Assembly (NCBI RefSeq): GCF_000001735.4
Contig: NC_003075.7
Location: 2,419,001 to 2,483,000, forward strand
DNA: 64,000 nt
From: Arabidopsis thaliana
Taxonomy: Eukaryota; Streptophyta; Magnoliopsida; Brassicales; Brassicaceae
Reading direction: 5' to 3'
Part shown: positions 1 to 12,119 of the stretch, piece after piece
Numbering within the stretch: position 1 is the first letter of the stretch
How the letters are laid out: each line of letters begins with the position of its first letter
Notes under the pieces: model-generated
What the model was told of the DNA's origin: nothing
The model's input: the letters and a program-made list of their open reading frames with translations, nothing else
The model's database searches: none
Program-made: the position numbers and the translations under genes

Positions 1-3000
1 CTCATATTTGGTATGAAAAATGATTATAAAATATAAATAGAGGTCTTTAATCAAGAGAAATGCCTTGAATGTAGGTTGAGGATTAATATTTCTAAAATTT
101 AGTTTAATAAGGTTATACACATCATTTAAGACCTTATCCTAAACTTAAAGGAACCATATATACTTCAACTAAGTTGTGTTATTTTTGGAAATCTAAGATT
201 TTTATGGTAATTTGGAACACAAAGCACAAAATGTGTAATAATTTAATCCTTTCAGTCAAAGAAAAAAAAATTCTTTTAATAAATTTTTCGTTTATATTCT
301 CTGATATTTTGATTCAATGGTGCGTATACATTCAACATATTTGATAGATTTGGGCTTTAACTCAGCTTCTAACTCGAAACCAATTGGCAATGAATAGAGT
401 GACCCTAACCTTTTATATATCACTAGATATTTCCTCTAACTTCGGATGTGAGACTTTCTCTCATTAACAGTATTAATTTACTTGTAAATGTACTTTTTTA
501 GTTTCAGATCGATGTGATAATTTGGTAAATTCAATGTGTTCTATAAACTTTGAGATTTGAATTTATTGAAAATGAAATTTCATATTAGATTCTGGTATTG
601 ATTAATCACAGGGACCTATTTACATTAGCGAGTTAGCACCAAGAAATTTGCGAGGAGCTGCTTCTTCGTTGATGCAGGTAAACTAAGAGAAGCAGAATCC
701 TTGAAAACTATTACAAAAATATAACATAATTACATAACTATAAGTTTTAAATGTTCTACAGTTATTTGTCGGTGTGGGTCTATCGGCCTTTTATGCTCTC
801 GGAACAGCCGTTGCTTGGCGCAGTTTAGCCATTTTAGGCATGTAAAGGAGATTGATTCATATCAATGCATGCACCAATGGATCAAAAATTCTTGTTTCAT
901 TCGAAGAGAAATATATATATTGTACTAATGATTTTGTGTTTTGTCTTTGGACAGGATCTATACCTTCTCTAGTGGTTCTGCCTCTTCTTTTCTTCATCCC
1001 CGAATCTCCTAGATGGCTAGTAAGCACTCGTTTATATTATCCATTTTCATCAATTTGTTTGGTCAAAATACATTTGCATTTACGCTTATGTTTACGTACG
1101 TGTTAAGTTTCATGGGATTTCATTGTCTCTTATACACTACAATAGGTCCCGTTAAACTTCAATTAATGTAAGGATCGAAACATTGCATTTTAAATTCTTG
1201 GTCTTACCTTCTAAGAAAACATGTATTACCTTCTTGGTCTTCTTTTCTAAATGAGGGATCATCTCAATGTTCTTTTTTTTTTAATATCTGGATTCTAGAA
1301 GTTCAAACACAAAGACCCTACATATCCTAGAGGCAGAATCCACACCAAGTTAAATTCATCTCCTTTGGAGAAGAGATCCCTCCCAACGTACCTCGAACCT
1401 AACACCTCTACTTGGAAAATTTACCACTGGGCCAACAGCTCGTTGGTCATCTAAGTGTTTTACCTTATAAGAAAACAAAATTTTAGTGTTTATACCAATT
1501 GTCTTTTGGAAAATATAACAATCAAAGCTGATAAGACTAGAACCTTACTGAACTATGATGGTCATCTAAACTCTTGGTTCCAAATGTACACGATTAAAAA
1601 CAACCAGATCCTGTTTGTTTAGCCTAAGTCTCTTCCGTTCATCTCCAACCCATAAAATACGATTAAAGTTACCAAAGGCTAGCTTATCAATGATTTGATC
1701 ATTGATGAATTTTGTTTGTAGGCTAAAGTTGGGAGGGAAAAGGAGGTTGAAGGGGTTTTATTAAGCTTGCGAGGAGCAAAATCTGATGTATCAGATGAAG
1801 CAGCAACGATATTAGTAAGGATATATAAATATACATGCATTATAATAGTCATATGATCAACATATATATTTACATTGATTTCCCAAATTTTTGATGATCA
1901 TCAGGAATATACAAAACATGTCGAACAACAAGACATCGATAGCCGCGGTTTCTTCAAGTTGTTCCAGCGAAAATACGCGTTGCCACTAACTGTAAGTAAC
2001 TTTTCAAAAAGAGGTAACAACATAAAATTGAAAACATTATTATCTTTGCATTTTCTTAATTATTCAACCCTTTTGTTTTACACAGATTGGAGTTGTCCTT
2101 ATATCTATGCCTCAGCTTGGAGGTCTTAATGGTTATACTTTTTACACCGATACCATTTTCACCTCTACCGGTAAATAATAACCCCATTCTTCTTCTTTGA
2201 TATTTCTTCATCAAACGGTCAATCATTATCTGATTGAATGATCAGGTGTATCAAGTGACATTGGATTCATATTGACATCTATTGTTCAGGTTTTACTAAT
2301 ATAAGATCATAAAGCATGACTATTATTCATAAGTTTATTTTTCCTATAACAATCTATCATCATTCTTGTAGATGACTGGAGGCGTTTTAGGTGTTTTGCT
2401 TGTGGATATATCCGGAAGACGTTCTCTCCTACTGGTAAACGAAATTTAAAACTCGAAAAACCGAAAGTGTATAAATAATCGAATCGATAAGTTATTTGAA
2501 ATTATTTGTTTTGAAGAAGATTAAAGAGAAGATTTTTTGAGTGATTGTAGTTTTCTCAAGCTGGAATGTTCTTGGGTTGTCTAGCAACAGCCATTTCATT
2601 CTTCTTGCAGGCATGTTTACTAGTCTACTAAACCGGTGGTTTGGTTTCAATTTTGAAAAACCGGAATGTAATCTTTTTTGGGTTTCTTACTCTACAGAAG
2701 AACAATTGCTGGGAAACAGGAACACCAATAATGGCTCTCATTAGTGTTATGGTAATTAATAATCTATCATCACAATAAATAGATATATTCAAAAGACCAT
2801 TATTTAAACAATGCCAAAACTGTAACATGGTGTTTTGTGTATTTTATCATATTAGGTGTATTTTGGATCATACGGATTAGGCATGGGACCAATACCATGG
2901 ATCATAGCATCAGAGGTTGATTAATCAATTTTAAAAAACTAACCCACTAACTAAATGTTAAATCATTATAACGTTACTATTATTTTTATTAGATTTACCC

Positions 3001-3624
3001 TGTAGACGTGAAAGGAGCAGCAGGAACAGTGTGTAACTTGGTCACCTCTATAAGCTCATGGCTCGTTACTTACTCCTTCAATTTTTTGCTTCAATGGAGT
3101 TCTACAGGTAATTAATCTTTAATACTCCCTCTGTTCCAAACTGATTAATTTTTTAGAAAAAAAAATATTTTTAAAAGATTGATATTTTAAGTTTTTCATA
3201 CAATATTTATTGATTAGTATTGATGAATTGTAATTTAAAAAAAATTAATTAATTATCATTGGTTTAAAGTTATAGAAAACTGTAAAACACAAAAAATAAT
3301 ATATTTATATTCAACATTTAATATATTTTCTTAATATGTGTGTCTTTTCTACAAAATCAAACTTTAAGAAACATAAAGAATATATTTTTATTATATACAA
3401 AAAGGTTTTAACTATCATAAAGAAATATTTGAGAAAAAAAACTATAAAAAACAAATGATTTATTCCATAACATTATTGCAGGAACGTTTATGATGTTTGC
3501 CACTGTGATGGGTCTTGGATTTGTGTTCACAGCCAAGCTTGTTCCAGAGACCAAAGGCAAATCTTTAGAAGAAATTCAATCTGCTTTTACTGATTCTACT
3601 TCTGAAGATTCTACAATTTTCTAA
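1..3624 (+). CDS. AT4G04750: ERD6-like sugar transporter (MFS), 5' end outside the window
   Basis: Membrane monosaccharide carrier of the ERD6-like branch of the major facilitator superfamily; relatives are mostly tonoplast sugar facilitators. Exons read by eye: 1-10, 612-677, 762-837, 955-1019, 1722-1814, 1905-1991, 2086-2170, 2246-2289, 2372-2434, 2551-2610, 2698-2751, 2856-2915, 2993-3107, 3482-3624, about 340 codons with no internal stop. Visible family motifs are PESPRWL (exon at 955), D-I-S-GRR (exon at 2372), P-I-P-W...SE (exon at 2856) and PETKG near the end. Exon lengths equal those of the downstream paralogue except at 1905-1991, which is one codon shorter (87 versus 90 nt). Two introns must start with GC to keep frame (838 and 2611). 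A SINE sits in the intron after 1019. The reading frame is intact, so I call it a gene rather than a pseudogene. The locus name is from memory. Confidence 0.88.
1273..1446 (-). mobile_element. tRNA-derived SINE in an intron of the first sugar transporter
   Basis: Read on the minus strand, a box A-like TGGCCCAGTGGT (1423-1434) is followed by a box B-like GGTTCGAGGTAC (1388-1399), the internal RNA polymerase III promoter layout of plant SINEs. The far end is a 10-base T run on the plus strand (1273-1282), that is, a poly(A) tail on the element strand. The flanks 1259-1272 and 1447-1460 match at 11 of 14 positions and look like an aged target duplication. The equivalent intron of the neighbouring paralogue is short and lacks it. 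Family assignment (RathE or AtSB type) would need a library search. Confidence 0.7.
3122..3156. repeat. MITE-terminus-like motif in the last intron of the first transporter
   Basis: The motif TACTCCCTCTGTTCC resembles the CTCCCTC-type ends of Stowaway-like MITEs. It lies in the last intron, which is longer here than in the paralogue. I could not find a convincing matching inverted end before 3481, so the element may be degraded. Confidence 0.3.
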
Positions 3625-3878
3625 GAGATAAAATAAAATTACCTTCAAACTTTAATTTCAGATCTCTTTATATTTCATGGGGTTTGTCTTTCTTTTTTCC
3701 ATCGTATTTTTACGATTGGGTCATTGGCCTATAAATATTTATTAAATTGGTCCCTGAAAGGGATCTACAGTTCAACTGAAAAGCTTGGTTAAGGCATATA
3801 TTATGATATATATCATGTTTATATGTTTTCGACGCAACAACAATATACAACCTGATAACCATAAAATTACAAAATCTT

Positions 3879-4117
3879 AATAGCATCTCTAATGATTGTC
3901 TCTATTTTTTCATTTAAATATAGAGAAAAAAGTTAAAAAAAAATTATTTTTACACTAATAGTTTTTGAAAAATAGAGATCTCTATTTGTTACAAAATTTT
4001 TTTTAGAAAAAGTAGAGATATCTATTTTTGAGATAAAAATAAATATGAATTACAGTGAAATAAAAACAAAATTAAAATATAAAAATAAAAATAGAGATGA
4101 GTTGGAGATACTCTAAT
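3879..4117. mobile_element. MITE-like element with imperfect inverted ends
   Basis: The left end has TAGCATCTCTAATGAT followed by TCTCTATTTTTT. The right end, reverse-complemented, reads TTAGAGTATCTCCAACTC followed by ATCTCTATTTTTA. The interior repeats AATAGAGAT-type words in both orientations. This GAG(C/T)ATCTCCAA-ended layout is a common plant MITE type. The ends are imperfect, so the boundaries are approximate. Confidence 0.45.
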
Positions 4118-4397
4118 TATAAAAAAAAAACAAATAGAATTGATGGAAAATGAGATCTTATGACGTGAAATGCTTGTTTACACATGTCTACAGCTTTTAC
4201 GTAAGCGCATTTACTTGCATTTAAGATTGAAAAATATTTGAGAACCTTATATTCACCTCCTTTATTTTAGCCAATTAAAATCTGAAACCTAATAATAATA
4301 AAAAGAATTTTATTTAATTATAAAATCTAAGTTGCCACTAAAATGAAATTATGTATCGGTTTGGATTTATTAGAAAAAGTCAAGGTTTAAATTTTAT

Positions 4398-4660
4398 GAT
4401 TAAACGAGGTTAAATATCGGTTTGAGTTTGGAAAGTGCGATTAGAGTTTAGATTTGATGATTAAACGGGTTAAATATTAGTTTAAATTTATAAACAGATT
4501 TAGATTTTATAATTAAACGAGGTTAAATGTCAGTTTGGGTTTAGAAAATACGATTAGGATTTAGTTTTTTACGATTAAATAAGTTTTTAAATGGCGATTT
4601 AGGTTTACAAAGGAGAATTAGGGTTTAGATTTTGTAATTAAACGAAATTATATATTAGCT
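4398..4660. repeat. Degenerate tandem repeat, period about 53-64 bp
   Basis: Five diverged units each begin with a variant of GATTAAACGAGGTTAAAT, at about 4398, 4459, 4511, 4573 and 4636. Each is followed by a GGTTTGGGTTTAGA-like stretch. No coding potential is apparent. The remainder of the spacer 3625-5163 is AT-rich and holds no feature I can name besides the MITE-like element. Confidence 0.6.
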
Positions 4661-5163
4661 TGGATTTATAATTATAGGTTTAATTTATTATGTAATTTAA
4701 ATAAGATTTAACATTGCATGTTTTTATTGGTTAATACAAAAGGAGCTGAATAAATGGGTGAACTCAAGTTTAATTCTTTAAGATTTCACATGTTTTAAAT
4801 GAGTGAAAATCCAGACCAACAAATAAAAATATAGATGATTCGATTTTCAGAAGTTGGTAACAAACTTGCACGATCTAAGTGAATCCAAAACAATAGATAA
4901 AATATGGTTTTTAATAAAAACAATTAAAATAAAATATAATTATAGTTATAATTTAATTACCTATGTTAATTTTTTATATGTTTTCTTAGAACTAATATTA
5001 TATGTCCACGAGAAAGAAACAAAAGCAAACACAATTTGTGTTTAGTTTTCAGTTCCGCTATTTTTGCAGTTTTTGCTCCACGAGACCAACAATCTTCCAA
5101 ACTCGAAAAGGTTTGAGCATTTTCCTGAAGCAAATTTGATTCATAATCACAGATTTCTGAAAA

Positions 5164-8100
5164 ATGGCAGAAGAAGGTTTATTATTACCAGCTTCTTCTA
5201 CTTCTTCTTCTTCTTCACTTTTGTCTGAAATATCAAATGCATGCACGAGACCTTTTGTTCTTGCTTTCATTGTCGGTTCTTGCGGCGCCTTTGCCTTTGG
5301 ATGCATTGTGAGTTTCCTAATGCGTTCTTGCATGTTTAATTTTTTATTAAACCTAATTAAAATGTTACTATTTGATTCTTTATGTTCACAGATTGGATAT
5401 TCGGCTCCGACACAAACAAGTATCATGAAAGACTTGAATCTCTCCATAGCTGATGCAAGTTCAATCACTTTTTTATTTTTTTGTTGCTCTTACGGTTTAT
5501 TCCGGTTTATTTCTGGTTCGATATGATCTTGGTTTTCTTTTCTTTGCTCAGTATTCACTATTTGGATCGATATTGACGGTGGGGTTAATCCTTGGAGCAT
5601 TAATCTGTGGGAAGTTAACAGATTTAGTTGGTCGTGTCAAAGTAAGTTTCTTCTACTTAAGAATGATTAGTGTTTAAAACTTTCTTATAACGAATTGGAT
5701 ATGATTATACAATTATGGTTATTAATCATCTTTATGTGATTATTCTCTTTCTAACTAAGACTATATGGATCACAAACATCCTCTTTGTAATCGGATGGTT
5801 CGCTATTGCATTTGCCAAGGTTTGTTTCTTTCTGAGTTCTTTCTATAATGGTTTAGATTGTACTGTTTTTAAGTCGATATATTATTATAGTTCCTCAACT
5901 GTATCTTATTACTATTTTTGTTCTTTGACTTTTTGGTTACAAAGGGTGTTTGGCTGCTTGATCTCGGAAGGTTACTACAAGGGATCTCGATCGGAATTAG
6001 CGTATATTTGGTATGAGTGAATACTAAAACTAGAAGGGTTTGGTATTTTTTCTTATTTATGGTGTGACTTTTTGATTTAGAGGTAGCTAGTTGGTAATGT
6101 AGTTATGTAGCATTGAAACTTATTTGATATCTTGTAACTTGTAAGTTTTATGTTCAGATATATTTAGTTCTCTTTTGTAACAAATCTTATGATCTGATAA
6201 TTATTAATTACAGGGACCAGTTTACATCACCGAGATAGCACCAAGAAACTTGCGAGGAGCTGCTTCTTCCTTCGCGCAGGTAAAACTCAAGAGAACCAAA
6301 AGCTTGGAAACTATTATAAGCATTTTCCTTCACTACAAGTTTTGAATGTTTTACAGTTATTCGCCGGTGTTGGTATATCGGTCTTTTATGCACTTGGAAC
6401 CATCGTTGCCTGGCGCAATTTAGCCATTTTGGGTATGTTAAAAAAGACCGATTCTTATCGATTTGCAAAAATCGAAAACTTCTCATTTCTCGAAGTACAA
6501 GAAAATGTACTAATGGTTTTTCTTTGAACAGGATGTATACCTTCTCTAATGGTTCTGCCTCTTCTTTTCTTCATCCCCGAATCTCCTAGATGGCTAGTAA
6601 GCATTTGGTTATAACAAAAAACTTTTGGTCGAATATCTTAAAATCGTAAATCAAATAAACCAAGATGAAATTTGTTGGTAGGCTAAAGTAGGAAGAGAAA
6701 TGGAAGTTGAAGCAGTTTTGTTAAGCCTGCGAGGAGAAAAATCTGATGTATCAGATGAAGCAGCAGAGATATTAGTAAGGACCTTCTAATCTACTGGGTT
6801 TCGGTTTGGCATCGAGTCCAGTATAATAAACCAAATATAAACCATGAAATTTGAATTTATGGGGACCAAAGATTCGAACCTCCAATTGAGGGTGAAACTG
6901 GACTTTAACTTCTATTTTTTGTGGACTAGGATTGCGATCCGAATTCTGTATAGTTATGGTGTTATATAAAACTTATTAGGGGAGACAGGTCGTTCATCCT
7001 TTTTGATTTTTTTTATAACATAAATTTCTAAACAATTTGATGATTATCAGGAATATACAGAACATGTTAAACAACAACAAGACATCGATGACCGCGGTTT
7101 CTTCAAGCTATTTCAGCGAAAATATGCATTCTCACTTACTGTAAGTAACTATTCAAAAAGGTTAAAAAAACTTCAAAATCTAGCATTATTTTGTTTGCAT
7201 TTGCTTGATTTATATATTTCATTTGGTTTATATACAGATTGGAGTTGTTCTTATAGCTTTGCCTCAGCTTGGAGGTCTTAACGGTTATTCTTTTTACACT
7301 GACTCCATTTTCATCTCTACCGGTATATAATCCTTCTTCTTCTTGTTTCTCTTTATTTGATCTAACATAATGATATGATTACTTCATCAAATGGTCCTTA
7401 AATACTATCCGATGATCCAGGTGTATCGAGTGACTTTGGATTCATATCTACATCAGTTGTTCAGGTTATAGTTATACTAATACAATACCATAGAGCATGG
7501 TTAGACAAAACTCTTTCCGTATAATATTCTATACACTTTTTGACCAATCATTTTTGTAGATGTTTGGAGGCATTTTAGGTACTGTGCTTGTTGATGTATC
7601 TGGAAGACGTACACTCCTATTGGTAAAACAAAATTTAAAACTCGTATCCGAAATCGATATGTTAATTTTGTTAGGTTTTCGAACAAAGTTTAGGAATATA
7701 TTTTGAGTGATCATTGTAGGTTTCTCAAGCTGGAATGTTCTTGGGTTGTCTTACCACAGCCATTTCATTCTTCTTGAAGGCATGGTTACTATTCCATCTA
7801 CTCTACTAAACCGGAAATTAATTTTGGTTTGTTATACCGGACCTTAAAATTACCGGTTATTTCGTTCTACAGGAGAATCATTGCTGGGAAACAGGAACTC
7901 CTGTCTTGGCTCTCTTTAGTGTTATGGTAATTAATAAGGGTTTTAGGATTTAGAATTTAAAATGTTTTTTAGATATAAAGTTTTAGACTATTTAAATTTG
8001 AAAATCTAAAATAATTTTCTGATTTTAATTTTCTAATTTAGTGTTGAATTTTCATAATTTTCCCGTAACAACTGTATTTTGATTTTTGATTATTTATTTT

Positions 8101-8769
8101 ATTAGGTGTATTTTGGATCATACGGTTCTGGTATGGGATCAATACCATGGATCATAGCATCAGAGGTAAATAAATATTTAAAAAAAGTTTAAAAATATAT
8201 CGCAGACATTTAAATTATGTTACACTCATTATAACAATTATGTATCGCATACATCTAGATTTTTAAATCATTAGTTCAATAACACTGAATTTCATTAGAG
8301 TTTTTAAAATCCGTGATTGAATAACATCGGATTTGTAAATTTTACACAAATAACTTAAAATACTAGATTGAATACATCCCTCTTAATGTTTTTATTTTCT
8401 TTTCAAGATTTATCCAGTAGATGTTAAGGGAGCAGCGGGAACAATGTGTAACTTGGTCAGCTCTATAAGCGCATGGCTTGTTGCTTATTCCTTCAGTTAC
8501 TTGCTTCAATGGAGCTCCACAGGTAAAAATCTTTAATACAATTGAACTAAAGTTGACAAAAAGTTGATTTGGTTACAATTTCTGAATTTTGAAAAGAGAG
8601 TTGTTAACTAAAAGTCTTTGTTGCAGGAACATTTCTGATGTTTGCCACAGTGGCTGGCCTTGGATTTGTGTTCATAGCCAAGCTTGTTCCAGAGACCAAA
8701 GGCAAATCTCTAGAAGAGATTCAATCTCTTTTCACTGATTCTCCTCCTCAAGATTCTACAATTTTCTAA
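5164..8769 (+). CDS. AT4G04760: ERD6-like sugar transporter (MFS), complete, 478 aa
   Basis: Twelve-helix MFS monosaccharide carrier of the ERD6-like group. Exons: 5164-5307, 5392-5454, 5552-5641, 5760-5819, 5945-6010, 6214-6279, 6357-6432, 6532-6596, 6682-6774, 7051-7140, 7238-7322, 7421-7464, 7560-7622, 7720-7779, 7873-7926, 8106-8165, 8408-8522, 8627-8769, giving 479 codons. The start is the first ATG of an acidic/serine-rich N-terminus just before the first hydrophobic helix. PESPRWL, D-V-S-GRR and PETKG motifs are present. Length is normal for the family. Tandem paralogue of the gene ending at 3624. Introns starting at 5455 and 7780 need GC donors; the second is shared with the paralogue. 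The substrate cannot be read from sequence. The gene converges on SUFB, with only 228 bp between stop codons. Confidence 0.92.
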
Positions 8770-8997
8770 ACTTCTCCCACAACTGTATAAGATAGAAGTA
8801 TGTAAACAAAAAAAGTTTATTGCAATATAGTTTTTACGTGATTCACAAATATTAACAAACACCTTTCACAAGATTCACATGAAACTACCAAAACATTACA
8901 AAATAATACAAAGTTTTACTCAGAAGAAAAGCTTTATTGAGAAGAAGCACAAAGACCACCCCTTTTTTTTTGCTGTTCTGTAATTATGAGTTTTGTT

Positions 8998-10785
8998 TTA
9001 ACCCACTGATCCTTCAAGCTTGATGCTCATAAGCTGGTTAACTTCAGCTCCAAACTCATCAGGTAACTTGTTGAAAACATCTCTGCAGAAACCAGAGATC
9101 ATTGCCGCTAATGCTCTCTCGTGATCGATTCCTCTCTGCTGGAAATAGAATAGCTGATCTTCTCCAATCTTAGAGGTACTCGCTTCGTGCTCTACTTTCG
9201 CCGATGGATTCTTTACCTGTTATTGTTCCAGACCAACCACAAAACAAAAGTGGAAATCAATCACAAAAGAGCAAAAAACTTTACAGCTTTCTCATAGCTT
9301 ATAATAAAGATTGGATCATTGGCAATTTACCTGGATGTAAGGATAGGTATTTGCAGCTGCTTTGTCTCCGATAAGCATTGAGTCGCAAGTCGAAGTATTT
9401 TTAGCACCCTCAGCTTTGGACTGCACCTGAACAAGACCACGGTAACAATTTCTCGAATGCCCGGCCGAAATTCCCTTTGAAATGATTCTACTTTTGGTAT
9501 TCTTTCCTTTGTGAATCATCTTAGTCCCTGTATCAGCTTGCTGATAGTTATTAGTCAATGCCACGGAGTAAAACTCGCCAACAGAATCATCGCCTTCTAA
9601 AACCACGCTCGGGTACTTCCAAGTTATCGCAGACCCTGTCTCAACCTGAGTCCACGAGATCTTGGAACGATCCCCAGCGCAAAGACCACGCTTTGTGACA
9701 AAATTATAAATCCCACCTTTACCTTGTTCATCCCCAGCATACCAATTCTGCACCGTGGAGTACTTAATCTCAGCTCCTTTCCCACAATAGAGCTCAACCA
9801 CAGCAGCATGAAGCTGATTCGTATCATAAGAAGGAGCAGTACATCCTTCTAAATACTCAACAAAACTCCCTTCCTCAGCAACAATCAAAGTCCTCTCGAA
9901 CTGACCAGTCTCCATCGCGTTAATCCGGAAATAAGTCGAAATAGGCATCGGACATCTAGTGTTCTTCGGTATATAACAGAAAGACCCATCGCTGAAAACC
10001 GCAGAGTTCAAAGCAGCGTAGTAATTATCATCACTAGGCACAACTCTACCTAAATACTTCTTAATCAAATCCGGATACTCCCTAATAGCTTCAGATATCG
10101 AACAGAAGATAACACCAGACTTCTCTAAAGTCTTCCTATGAGTAGTAGCAATCGAAACACTATCGATAACCGCATCAACCGCGACATTAGCCAAACGTTT
10201 CTGCTCTGTTAAAGGAACACCTAACTTATCGAAATACTCAAGAAGCTGAGGATCAACTTCATCTAAACTATTCAAAGTTGGTTTCTTTTTAGGAGCAGAG
10301 TAATAACACATATCCTGGAAATTAATCGAAGGATATCTATTATCTGACCATTTAGGTTCTTCTAGTTTCAGAAACTTAGCATAAGCTTTGAACCTAAACT
10401 CAAGCATCCAATCTGGTTCCTCTTTCAATTTCGAAATCAAACGAATCGTCTCTTCAGATAAACCTTTAGGGATTGTGAAGGAATCGATATCTTCAACGAA
10501 TCCGTACTTCTTATCGTAATCGAGATTTTGGAAATACTGTTGAAGTTTATCAGTTGAGCTAACGGTTGATGTACCTGATGATGATGATTCAGAAGCTCCG
10601 ATGGGACGAGAATCGATTCCAACATCGGCTCTGAGTTTGAAGATCGGTCTCGTTGGATTTAGGGATTTGGGAGATGGGAATTTTAAGGATTCGGGTTTTG
10701 GGTGAAACCCTTTTGGTGATTTTGAGGAATCGGAAGTGGGTTGTGGAGAGAAGCTGGAGATACCGTTTGCGAGAAGAGACGCCAT
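8998..10785 (-). CDS. SUFB: SUFB, plastid Fe-S cluster scaffold subunit, 557 aa
   Basis: SufB works with SufC and SufD as the SUFBC2D scaffold that builds iron-sulfur clusters in the chloroplast stroma (also named ABC1/NAP1/LAF6, AT4G04770). Two exons on the minus strand: 10785-9331 and 9216-8998; 1674 nt gives 557 aa. The first ~70 residues are Ser/Pro/Lys-rich without acidic clusters, as expected of a transit peptide. The remainder is SufB family throughout, with segments such as [14 protein letters not shown] text, [18 protein letters not shown] and [13 protein letters not shown]. The conserved C-terminal part ([11 protein letters not shown]) is on exon 2. The upstream leader has a long T/A run near 10828. 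No odd features. Confidence 0.97.
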
Positions 10786-11743
10786 TGTTGTTGGTGTGGC
10801 TCTTAGGAGAAGTAAAAGAAGATTGTTTTTTTTTTTTTTTTTGGAGTCGTGTGTTAGAAAAAAAACAACGATTAGGAAAAAAATGAAGAAGAGATGAAAT
10901 GTTAATATTTATGGAATTTTCTGAGCCGTAGATTGAAGATAGTCTCGTGTCAGCCACGAGACGATTTTTTTGTTGGATTTTCACTTTTCAGCTCAATTAT
11001 AAACCACATACGTTTTCCACTAACTAATTATAAAAAAAAAATAACGTTGATCTCTTCTTTATTTGTTAAAAATCTCTTTTAGATATTAGATATTTTTTAT
11101 ACTTGGACAAAACAAACAAAGATATTAGATATTTTATAATCCGATTTACGGGTTGGTTTCTTGTTTTTGTTAATGAAAAAAAAAATTAGTTTGATCTTTT
11201 ATTTCAAAAACTTAATAATATTTTATTTTAAAATTTGTTGGTTCATTCATTTCAGTTTAGTTTGGTACACTGAAATCAGTTTTAATTCTTTTTTTTTCTC
11301 ATCTGAATTATATTAGAAACTAAAGTAGAATACAAGTTGAAATACATAAGCCAACAGACCAACGGAATATTTTGAGAAACTTAGCTGAAAAAAAGGAAGT
11401 AAAACCAAAAACATATATAAGGAAACATTTTAAACCAACGAAATTGAATCAAGAGACAAAATTCAAAAGAAAATAAAAAACTATGGGAAAAATAAGACCT
11501 AAACTTCTCCTAAAAAATGTGAACGCCGGAAACACCAATAAGATCGGATAGATTTTACACCGAAGTCAAAACTAATAGTAAATCGACAGAGAGGAAAGCA
11601 AGAAGCCGCTGAAACCAGAGACATAAGTACAAACACCATCACACCTCACCCACCAGACCGAGATAGCAAAATGTACTAGGGACAAGGCATAAACCTTGAA
11701 GATCTACTAGAGATAATTAAAGCACTAGACACAATCAGTATCG
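10786..11743. other. Spacer between SUFB start and the MULE
   Basis: SUFB leader and promoter lie at its left side, including a T run of about 16 at 10826-10842. From about 11340 to 11740 the base composition is less AT-rich, but I find no continuous reading frame and no recognisable element. The left 9-bp target duplication of the adjacent MULE ends the spacer (11744-11752). Confidence 0.5.
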
Positions 11744-11752
11744 ATTCTACTT

Positions 11753-12115
11753 GGGTTAGCTGATTTTCGAGCCATAAACTATTTCGATTCTCAGCTTTCA
11801 CCCCCGGACTTTTGGGCCCTTAAATTTCCACCATCAACTTTCATATTCCCAAAATTACATCATCTACTTTCGGATTCATGCTTAAACATACATTTCCAAT
11901 TGAACCATTCATTTAACCGGGATTAACCACAAATCCGCGTTTACTGTACCGCGATTGCGATTAACCCGACTAATACCCAGACCCGTTAAGAAAACGACGT
12001 CGTTTTCATTTCGTTTAACTCATCAAAAAGAGAAAGAAAACGACGTCGTTTTCATTCTTCTTCTTCTGCAAAATCGATTTGGTCGATTAGGGTTCTTCAT
12101 TCGACAATTTTATAA
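11753..12115 (+). repeat. Left terminal inverted repeat of the MULE, doubling as promoter/leader of the GRF gene
   Basis: This arm ends five bases before the ATG of the enclosed gene, so all upstream regulatory sequence of that gene within the element is inverted-repeat sequence. It carries two copies of the palindrome GAAAACGACGTCGTTTTC (about 11992-12009 and 12034-12051), with an ACGT core of the kind bound by bZIP factors. It also carries a GGGCCC site II-like motif near 11814 and TTAGGGTT near 12088. Confidence 0.85.
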
Positions 12116-12119
12116 GAAA

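Noticed and set aside
5058-5468. 136-codon open frame on the minus strand over the first exons of the second sugar transporter
   Set aside because: It is antisense to well-supported exons and its Glu/Ser runs mirror the Ser/Leu-rich sense strand; a shadow.
6785-6985. GGTTCGAATC box B-like motif in an intron of the second sugar transporter, suggesting a second SINE
   Set aside because: No acceptable box A at the right distance and no tail or target duplication.
10589-10984. 131-codon minus-strand frame overlapping the SUFB start
   Set aside because: Lies in a different frame over the SUFB leader and transit-peptide region; Ser/Lys-rich by composition only.
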